From the NCBI GenBank assembly GCA_003524705.1, contig DQGV01000069.1, forward strand, positions 1-11,353: a stretch of 11,353 bases of DNA, written 5' to 3'. Under the pieces are notes generated by a model. That model did no database searches. It had not been told where the DNA came from and saw only the letters and a list, made by a program, of their open reading frames with translations. Positions 7,020 to 11,353 of this stretch are shown here, one piece after another. Position numbers and translations under genes: made by a program. The stretch's first letter is position 1; each line of letters opens with the position of its first letter. Source of the DNA: Anaerolineae bacterium (GTDB lineage Bacteria > Chloroflexota > Anaerolineae > Anaerolineales > Villigracilaceae).

Positions 7020-7472
7020 CTAAAAACCTTTCCGATATAGATTCAATCGCCAAAGGTCGGCAACGATGTTTGCAAGAACGCCAAAGAAAATAATTAAGGC
7101 GAACATGACTAAAGCAGATTGACCCAAGACAAACGTCAACATAGCAAGTGCAACGCCAATAGATGAAAACGTGTAAGCCAATTTTGTACCTTTCAATTCA
7201 ATCATTTGATCGCGTTCATCTTGAATGTCTTTGATATCAGGGTCTTCATTGGTTTTGACTTTATGCACAATACCGCCAACGATATGCGTAAAAATCGTCA
7301 CTACAATTGTTCCGATTACAGCCAATAAAGCGACGATGCCCCACAGCCGAAAAAGGTTGGTGGATGTAAAAGTATCAGTTTGCACCATTTGAAATATTCT
7401 AAATAAATAAAACGCCAAAATGATGCTAAAGTTGGTTAAGGTAGCAACAATATTTTTTTCCTGAAATGACAT
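7020..7472 (-). CDS. Four-helix membrane protein paired with Xre regulator (DUF2178-like)
   Basis: A 150-residue integral membrane protein with hydrophobic segments near 8-28, 44-66, 96-117 and 119-141. The loop between helices two and three is charged and contains DERDQMIELKG (85-95), a pattern I associate with DUF2178-like proteins that sit beside small Xre regulators. No enzymatic motif is visible. It is the first gene of the minus-strand operon, directly abutting the regulator gene. An AGAGGA ribosome-binding site precedes the ATG, and a near-consensus promoter lies about 35 bases further up. It may sense a membrane signal for the regulator, or be the regulated product; neither can be decided from sequence. 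Confidence 0.75.
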   Translation of the reverse strand: MSFQEKNIVATLTNFSIILAFYLFRIFQMVQTDTFTSTNLFRLWGIVALLAVIGTIVVTIFTHIVGGIVHKVKTNEDPDIKDIQDERDQMIELKGTKLAYTFSSIGVALAMLTFVLGQSALVMFALIIFFGVLANIVADLWRLNLYRKGF

Positions 7473-7488
7473 ATTTTCCTCTTTCTAA

Positions 7489-7525
7489 GTAATGTTTATT
7501 TTACCTAGTGTAATATATTTATTAC
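7489..7525. promoter_or_regulatory. Candidate operator for the Xre regulator
   Basis: GTAAT (7510-7514) and ATTAC (7521-7525) form an inverted repeat around six A/T bases, placed inside the promoter spacer between -35 and -10. A further GTAAT half-site at 7489-7493 lies 21 bases away, two helical turns, downstream of the -10. Position and symmetry suit repression by the Xre protein encoded in this operon. The region is A/T-rich, so chance symmetry is possible. Confidence 0.35.
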
Positions 7526-7535
7526 TCAATGTCAA
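7507..7535 (-). promoter_or_regulatory. Near-consensus sigma-70 promoter of the membrane/Xre/DUF2306/MDR operon
   Basis: On the minus strand TTGACA (7535-7530) and TACACT (7512-7507) are separated by exactly 17 bases. The -35 is perfect. The leader to the ATG at 7472 is about 28 bases and includes an AGAGGA ribosome-binding site. Confidence 0.7.
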
Positions 7536-7580
7536 GTATTTCCTACATAAAAATAAAGGCAATTTTGGGCGAAAATAAAG

Positions 7581-7606
7581 AAAAACCCTCCAAAAAGGAG
7601 GGTTTT
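7581..7606 (-). terminator. Intrinsic terminator of the FKBP gene
   Basis: Arms 7582-7591 and 7597-7606 form a perfect 10-base stem with a 5-base loop; the minus strand then ends in five T residues. It begins three bases after the FKBP stop codon. Confidence 0.88.
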
Positions 7607-7609
7607 CAT

Positions 7610-7945
7610 CTACTTTACCTTCACCAATTCCACATCAAATACTAAAGTGGCATTCGGCGGGATGACCCCACCTGCGCCTTTTTCGCCATACGCCAAATCT
7701 GGCGGGATAATCAATTGCGCCTTTCCGCCCACTTTCATCATCGCAATGCCTTCGTCCCAGCCTTTGATGACCATACCTTGACCGAGCACAAACTCGATAG
7801 GTTCCCCTCTTGATACAGACGAATCAAACACGCCTCCATCTTGAAATTTGCCTGTGTAATGTACCAACACAGTTTTCCCCGCCTCGGCTTGGGCGCCTTT
7901 GCCTTCTTCTAGTTCAATATAATCTAATCCGCTTTGGGTTTTCAT
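7610..7945 (-). CDS. FKBP-type peptidyl-prolyl cis-trans isomerase
   Basis: A 111-residue single-domain FKBP, the size of human FKBP12, that would catalyse proline isomerisation during protein folding. There is no signal peptide, so it is cytoplasmic. The FKBP12 active-site set can be aligned by eye: Tyr30 (VHYTG), Phe40-Asp41 (VFDSS), Phe52, Val59-Ile60 and Trp63 (MVIKGWDEG), Tyr86 (LAYGEKG) and Phe103 ([10 protein letters not shown]). All are present, so it should be active. The start is supported by TGGAGAT (7957-7951) upstream of ATG at 7945. It is transcribed alone, ends at its own terminator, and is divergent from the sdh operon; no functional link to the neighbours is visible. Confidence 0.96.
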   Translation of the reverse strand: MKTQSGLDYIELEEGKGAQAEAGKTVLVHYTGKFQDGGVFDSSVSRGEPIEFVLGQGMVIKGWDEGIAMMKVGGKAQLIIPPDLAYGEKGAGGVIPPNATLVFDVELVKVK

Positions 7946-7959
7946 AAAAAATCTCCAGA

Positions 7960-7988
7960 ATAATATAATGTTTGGGTTGTTGAATCAA
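7960..7988 (-). promoter_or_regulatory. Possible promoter of the FKBP gene
   Basis: TTGATT (7988-7983) and TATTAT (7965-7960) on the minus strand are 17 bases apart. The predicted start would fall almost on the ribosome-binding site (7956-7952), giving a very short leader, which weakens the call. Confidence 0.3.
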
Positions 7989-8030
7989 TTGTACCCTAGG
8001 GATGAAGCGTTCTCGTCGTGTACAGGTTTA

Positions 8031-8060
8031 CTGGCATTTTGTCTCTTAGGGGTGTAAAAT
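8031..8060 (+). promoter_or_regulatory. Possible promoter of the sdh operon
   Basis: CTGGCA (8031-8036) and TAAAAT (8055-8060) are 18 bases apart and match consensus at four and five of six positions. The leader would be about 40 bases, ending in the GGAGG (8096-8100) of sdhC. No other promoter in the 160-base divergent gap is clearer. Confidence 0.35.
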
Positions 8061-8105
8061 ATCAATTGTGCGTAATGATACAAACAAAATCTCATGGAGG
8101 TTTGG

Positions 8106-8495
8106 ATGAGTGATAGAAATGTGAGCCTTTCTGCGGCTCTCAAATATAAGGGACAGGGACCATACCTGACTTTTATTTTGCATCGAATTGGTGGTTCGAT
8201 GATTGCAATTTTTGTGACGTTGCACATCTTGGGGACTTTTTTTGAAATGATAGGTTGGCAAATTGGGGATTTAATTACAGATATTTATATTAGCCCACCG
8301 TTTCAAATTGTATTTATGTTTGGAATGTTATTTCATATCATCAATGGTATGAGAATTACAATTTTAGATTTGTTTCCAACAAAACTAATCCCCTATCATC
8401 GGCAAGCCATTGTGATAGAGTGGATTATTTTTATTTTGGTGTATGGCTTTGCTGTGGTGACGACCATTACCACCACGATTGCGAGGATGAGTTAA
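8106..8495 (+). CDS. sdhC: Succinate dehydrogenase cytochrome b subunit
   Basis: A 129-residue membrane anchor subunit of complex II, which with SdhD binds haem b and quinone and holds SdhA/SdhB at the inner face of the membrane. Three hydrophobic helices lie near 28-47, 66-84 and 103-124. The family motif HRIGGS (26-31) precedes helix one, where serine and arginine near the quinone site are expected. His77 in FHIINGMRITILDL is the likely axial haem ligand and matches the H...NG.RH/I pattern of SdhC. ATG at 8106 is chosen because GGAGG (8096-8100) lies five bases upstream; the ATG at 8094 would overlap that site. First gene of the operon; its stop overlaps the sdhD start in TAATG, indicating translational coupling. 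Confidence 0.9.
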   Translation: MSDRNVSLSAALKYKGQGPYLTFILHRIGGSMIAIFVTLHILGTFFEMIGWQIGDLITDIYISPPFQIVFMFGMLFHIINGMRITILDLFPTKLIPYHRQAIVIEWIIFILVYGFAVVTTITTTIARMS

Positions 8496-8926
8496 TGCAA
8501 ACAAAAGCACGAACTTTACCTTTATCCAAACGCGGCATGAGTTTTGAAACATTCATGTGGTTGTTTACAAGATTAAGTGCCTTAGCCATGTATGGTTTTA
8601 TTTTCATTGGAATTGTTGGCGCATTAATCATGGGCGCACAAAATGATATGAGTTTTGTGGAAGTGTTACGTTGGGCATTGATGCCGAATACGGGTCATGT
8701 AAATTATACAAATGTGCCAGACCTTTCTCCATACGCGACTATGTTTTGGAGAAGTGTAGCGAGTTTGTTTTTCTTCACAGCCATTGCTCATGGCGTGCAT
8801 GGTGTGGTTGTGATTTTAGATGATTATTTCGCAACCGAAACACAACGCAAATGGATACGGATTATCAATATTTCGTTGTTTGTGATTATCACGCCGATTG
8901 GGTTGTATGTAATTTGGTTTGGATAA
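8495..8926 (+). CDS. sdhD: Succinate dehydrogenase hydrophobic membrane anchor subunit
   Basis: A 143-residue second membrane anchor of complex II. Helices lie near 27-47, 84-107 and 121-141. FMWLFTRLSALAMYGF (20-35) resembles the start of helix one in SdhD, and AIAHGVHGVVVILDDY (96-111) holds candidate haem-ligand histidines His99/His102 followed by the Asp-Asp-Tyr typical of SdhD near the quinone site. The ATG at 8495 shares one base with the sdhC stop, and GAGGAT (8483-8488) serves as ribosome-binding site, so coupled translation is expected. About 100 bases separate it from sdhA, unusually long within this tight operon; that gap holds a palindromic repeat element. Confidence 0.88.
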   Translation: MQTKARTLPLSKRGMSFETFMWLFTRLSALAMYGFIFIGIVGALIMGAQNDMSFVEVLRWALMPNTGHVNYTNVPDLSPYATMFWRSVASLFFFTAIAHGVHGVVVILDDYFATETQRKWIRIINISLFVIITPIGLYVIWFG

Positions 8927-9015
8927 AAGAATTAACCACAGAGAACACTGAGTTCACTGAGATTCTAAAAAGATTTTCTCTGTGTTCTTTGTGATCTCAG
9001 TGGTGAAAAGAATTA
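8925..9015. mobile_element. 70-bp palindromic repeat (MITE/REP-like) with flanking 10-bp direct repeats, between sdhD and sdhA
   Basis: The core 8935-9004 is an imperfect palindrome whose outer 28 positions pair at 21. Each arm is three 9-base units of the pattern NNCACNGAG: ACCACAGAG, AACACTGAG, TTCACTGAG on the left (8935-8961), and on the complementary strand ACCACTGAG, ATCACAAAG, AACACAGAG on the right (9004-8978). A 16-base A/T-rich centre (8962-8977) joins them. Perfect copies of AAAAGAATTA flank the core at 8925-8934 and 9006-9015, with one extra base on the right, like a target-site duplication. There is no coding capacity, so any movement would need an enzyme supplied elsewhere. The left copy overlaps the sdhD stop; the right copy abuts the sdhA ribosome-binding site. 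I recall similar ACCACAGAG palindromes in other bacterial genomes but cannot confirm copies here. Confidence 0.6.
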
Positions 9016-9028
9016 GGAGCAATTGTTA

Positions 9029-10822
9029 ATGTCAAAAGTTCATCAATTTGAAGTAATCGTAGTTGGTGCAGGTGGTGCGGGATTAATGGCTGGTTTATAT
9101 GCCTCACGCACTGCAAAGACAGCGGTGATTAGTAAGTTATATCCAACGCGTTCGCATACAGGTGCGGCACAAGGTGGTATCTCTGCGGCGTTGGGAAATT
9201 ATGAAGAAGATAAACCTGAATGGCACATGTATGACACCGTCAAAGGGTCTGATTATTTAGGCGACCAAGATGCGATTGAGTTCATGACCAATGAAGCCAT
9301 TGATGCTGTGCTTGAACTCGAACACATGGGCTTACCGTTTGACAGGACACCTGAGGGAAAAATTTCACAACGTCCGTTTGGTGGGCATACCAATAATGAA
9401 ACAGGCAAACCTGTCCGCAGAGCAGCACATGCGGCGGATAGAACTGGTCATATGATTTTGCAGACGTTGTATCAGCAATGTATAAAAAATAATGTTACTT
9501 TCTTTGATGAATATCAAGTACTTGATTTTATTATGGTAGATGGAAAAGCTACGGGTGTTGTTGCACTTGAGTTAGCAACTGGTGAATTACATACTTTTCA
9601 TGCAAAGGCAGTTATCTTCGCTACAGGTGGATATGGTCGCATTTTTGAAGTTACATCTAACGCGTATGTTTACACGGGTGATGGTTGTTCAATTTTGTTG
9701 CGTCATGGCATTCCGCTTGAAGATATGGAATTTTTCCAATTCCATCCAACGGGCATTTATAAACTTGGCATTCTCATCACTGAAGGTGCGCGTGGTGAAG
9801 GCGCTGTGTTAATCAATGGCAAAGGTGAACGTTTTATGCCAAAGTATGCGCCAGCTGTGAAAGATTTAGCATCACGTGATGTTGTCAGTCGTGCGATTTA
9901 TAACGAAATCAAAGCAGGCAATGGCGTTGATGGAAAAAATTATGTCTATTTGGATATCCGCCCTGAGACAGTTAACAAATTTGCGGCTTTAGATGGAAGA
10001 ACAAACCCAGACGGCTCTCCCTACCTGATAACTGGTGACACAGTCATGACAAAGATTCCTGACATTGTAGATTTTTGTCGTGTGTATTTAGGTGTTGACC
10101 CTGTGACTCAAATGATGCCGATTCAACCGACTGCACATTATGCAATGGGCGGAATCCCAACCAATAAATATGGTGAAGTTGTGATTGATGATAAAGGTAC
10201 AACTGTCCCAGGTTTGTTTGCGGCTGGTGAATGTGCTTGTGTTTCTGTGCATGGTGCGAATCGTTTGGGAACAAACTCGTTATTAGATATAGTCGTGTTT
10301 GGTAAACATGCTGGTCTCAAAGCCGCAGAATATGCAAAAAATGCTGACTATCAAAAAATGCCTGACGGAGCAGACTCAAGTATCAGGTCCGAACTTGAAG
10401 CGTTGAAGAATGGGTCAGGTAAAGAAAACGCGTTTGACTTATCCAATGAAATGAAAAATGTCATGTTTGCTGATGTTGGTATTTATCGCAACGAAAAAGA
10501 TATGACATCCGCTTTAGAAAAAGTTCGTGATTTACAAAAAAGATTCAAAGAAGTAAAAGTCAGTGACACTGGAAAAATTTTCAATACTGAATTATTGAAC
10601 GCTTGGGAATTAAGCAACATGCTTGAAATTGCAGAAGTGGTTGCGGCGAGTGCATTGAACAGAAAAGAATCACGTGGCGGACATGCGCGTGAAGATTATC
10701 AAGAACGTGATGATGAAAATTGGTTGAAGCATACATTGATTACAAAGAAAAATGGTAAATTGGAAATTACATATAAACCTGTTGTGATTACAAAACATCA
10801 ACCGAAGGCGAGAGTGTATTAA
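9029..10822 (+). CDS. sdhA: Succinate dehydrogenase flavoprotein subunit
   Basis: A 597-residue catalytic subunit of complex II that oxidises succinate to fumarate using covalent FAD and passes electrons to SdhB. The FAD-binding [14 protein letters not shown] lies at 9-22. His43 in [11 protein letters not shown] is the FAD-linked residue. Substrate residues are His239 (QFHPTGIY), Arg255 (TEGARGEG, the proton-shuttle arginine), His370 (PTAHYAMGG) and Arg412 ([12 protein letters not shown]). The C-terminal [17 protein letters not shown] is the standard SdhA signature. Compared with E. coli SdhA there are roughly 20 extra residues between Asp309 and Pro345, rich in Gly/Asn/Asp. The ATG at 9029 follows AGGAG (9015-9019) at nine bases; the TTG at 9023 is too close to that site. 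No signal peptide. It stops one base before sdhB. Confidence 0.97.
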   Translation: MSKVHQFEVIVVGAGGAGLMAGLYASRTAKTAVISKLYPTRSHTGAAQGGISAALGNYEEDKPEWHMYDTVKGSDYLGDQDAIEFMTNEAIDAVLELEHMGLPFDRTPEGKISQRPFGGHTNNETGKPVRRAAHAADRTGHMILQTLYQQCIKNNVTFFDEYQVLDFIMVDGKATGVVALELATGELHTFHAKAVIFATGGYGRIFEVTSNAYVYTGDGCSILLRHGIPLEDMEFFQFHPTGIYKLGILITEGARGEGAVLINGKGERFMPKYAPAVKDLASRDVVSRAIYNEIKAGNGVDGKNYVYLDIRPETVNKFAALDGRTNPDGSPYLITGDTVMTKIPDIVDFCRVYLGVDPVTQMMPIQPTAHYAMGGIPTNKYGEVVIDDKGTTVPGLFAAGECACVSVHGANRLGTNSLLDIVVFGKHAGLKAAEYAKNADYQKMPDGADSSIRSELEALKNGSGKENAFDLSNEMKNVMFADVGIYRNEKDMTSALEKVRDLQKRFKEVKVSDTGKIFNTELLNAWELSNMLEIAEVVAASALNRKESRGGHAREDYQERDDENWLKHTLITKKNGKLEITYKPVVITKHQPKARVY

Positions 10823-10823
10823 C

Positions 10824-11353
10824 ATGGAAGTAACAATCAAAATTTTTAGATACAACCCTGAAAAAGACCAACGCGGACATTACGAAACGTATACTGTTGA
10901 AGCCAGTGAAAATGACCGCGTGTTGGATGTGCTTGAATTGGTGAAAGGTCATAAAGATGGAACATTATCTTTCCGCCGTTCATGTGCGCATGGAGTCTGT
11001 GGCTCGGATGCGATGCGCATCAATGGCCGCAACGCGCTGGCCTGCAAGGTGCTGGTCAAGGATTGCGTGGCCGAGGGCGGCACCATGCAGCTCGAGCCGC
11101 TGCTGGGTCTGCCGTTGATCAAGGACCTGACTGTGGACATGGAGCCGTTCTTCAAGCACTACCGCTCCATTCAGCCCTTCCTGGTCAACGGCGATCCGCT
11201 GCCTACCGATGGCCGCGAGCGTTTGCAGAGCCCCGAGGCACGTGAGCGCTTCGACCAGGGTACCAAGTGCATCTTATGTGCGGCGTGCACCACCAGCTGC
11301 CCATCGTTCTGGGCCAACGGCGAGTACGTCGGCCCGGCGGCGATCGTGCAGGC
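10824..11353 (+). CDS. sdhB: Succinate dehydrogenase iron-sulfur subunit (5' part; compositionally chimeric)
   Basis: Iron-sulfur subunit of complex II, carrying electrons from FAD to quinone. The frame runs from ATG at 10824 to the window edge (176 full codons), without interruption. The plant-type 2Fe-2S site is Cys54, Cys59, Asp62, Cys74 in RRSCAHGVCGSDAM..ALAC; Asp in the third ligand position also occurs in E. coli SdhB. The 4Fe-4S motif CILCAACTTSCP begins at 149; later cysteines are outside the window. The first ~53 codons are A/T-rich like the rest of the window, about 41% GC, while the sequence after ~11040 is about 64% GC with almost all codons ending in G or C. The change falls in the most conserved motif. 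The protein is coherent throughout, so it is either an assembly chimera between two organisms or a recombined gene. The gene call itself is secure. Confidence 0.93.
   Translation, partial: MEVTIKIFRYNPEKDQRGHYETYTVEASENDRVLDVLELVKGHKDGTLSFRRSCAHGVCGSDAMRINGRNALACKVLVKDCVAEGGTMQLEPLLGLPLIKDLTVDMEPFFKHYRSIQPFLVNGDPLPTDGRERLQSPEARERFDQGTKCILCAACTTSCPSFWANGEYVGPAAIVQ
10980..11040. other. Abrupt base-composition junction inside sdhB
   Basis: By hand count 10801-10980 has 73 G/C of 180 (41%), and 11041-11340 has 193 of 300 (64%). Codons with A or T endings dominate before this point and G or C endings after it. The boundary coincides with codons for the 2Fe-2S motif, where unrelated genomes can share identical stretches. 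Confidence 0.85.

Noticed and set aside
6792..7472. Toxin-antitoxin module formed by the membrane protein and Xre regulator
   Set aside because: The membrane protein has four helices and no known toxin motif, and two further genes share the operon; a regulator/membrane pair fits without invoking toxicity.
8094..8105. Alternative sdhC start at 8094
   Set aside because: That ATG overlaps the GGAGG that serves the ATG at 8106, and has no ribosome-binding site of its own.
8420..8494. Longer sdhD beginning inside sdhC
   Set aside because: The extra 25 residues overlap sdhC in another frame and are unlike SdhD; the TAATG overlap at 8495 is the typical coupled start.
8935..9004. CRISPR-like or tandem repeat array
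   Set aside because: The 9-base units are too short, lack unique spacers and are arranged as an inverted palindrome, not as direct repeats with spacers.
8935..9004. Intrinsic terminator after sdhD
   Set aside because: The stem is imperfect and not followed by a T tract, and sdhA clearly continues the operon.
10949..11245. Extra open frames on both strands in the G/C-rich end (10982-11245 plus, 10949-11155 minus)
   Set aside because: They are out-of-frame shadows of sdhB. High GC lowers stop-codon frequency, and neither protein resembles a family.
10824..11353. sdhB as a straightforward case of horizontal gene transfer
   Set aside because: Only the 3' part changes composition and the boundary lies inside the most conserved motif; an assembly chimera explains this more simply.

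Overview
The window is a bacterial chromosomal segment of about 40% GC over its first 10.98 kb, densely packed with ordinary metabolic genes. No RNA gene, phage gene, CRISPR array or complete insertion sequence is visible. Three things point to a free-living aerobic or facultative heterotroph: the full set of sdhCDAB genes, an NADP-type isocitrate dehydrogenase and a cell-surface GH9 cellulase. The CAD-like dihydroorotase and the style of the SDH and IDH proteins make me lean towards Chloroflexota (Anaerolineae-like). That assignment is inference from memory of protein families and is only moderately secure.

Layout. Positions 1-749 (minus) hold the N-terminal 249 residues of a dihydroorotase. 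It is divergent from icd (839-2347, plus), and the short gap between them carries a dyad and promoter elements for both genes. After a strong terminator comes a large GH9 glycoside hydrolase lipoprotein (2428-4950, plus) with its own terminator. That terminator also sits at the end of a convergent four-gene minus-strand operon. In transcription order this operon reads: a four-helix membrane protein (7472-7020), a small Xre-type regulator whose ATG directly follows the upstream stop codon (7019-6792), a DUF2306-like membrane protein (6701-6021), and a zinc-independent MDR oxidoreductase (6006-5011). Its promoter is close to consensus, and the spacer contains a small palindrome that could be the operator for the Xre protein. 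Next is a monocistronic FKBP-type prolyl isomerase (7945-7610, minus). Divergent from it is the succinate dehydrogenase operon sdhC-sdhD-sdhA-sdhB (8106 to the window edge, plus).

How the genes work together. Icd and SDH are both TCA-cycle enzymes. SdhC and SdhD form the membrane haem/quinone anchor, SdhA is the flavoprotein, and SdhB is the iron-sulfur subunit. The GH9 enzyme would supply sugar from beta-glucans at the cell surface. The minus-strand operon looks like a self-regulated membrane/redox module of unknown purpose.

Most notable observations. (1) sdhB changes abruptly from about 41% GC to about 64% GC inside its conserved 2Fe-2S motif (near 10980-11030) while staying in frame. This looks like an assembly chimera or a recombination junction, so the last ~350 bases may not belong to the same genome. 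(2) A 70-bp palindrome built of six 9-mers sits between sdhD and sdhA, flanked by perfect 10-bp direct repeats, like a tiny transposed element. (3) Isocitrate dehydrogenase carries a histone-H1-like lysine-rich tail and a ~47-residue internal insertion. (4) The dihydroorotase promoter geometry predicts a leaderless mRNA. I see no clear new defence or biosynthetic system in this window.
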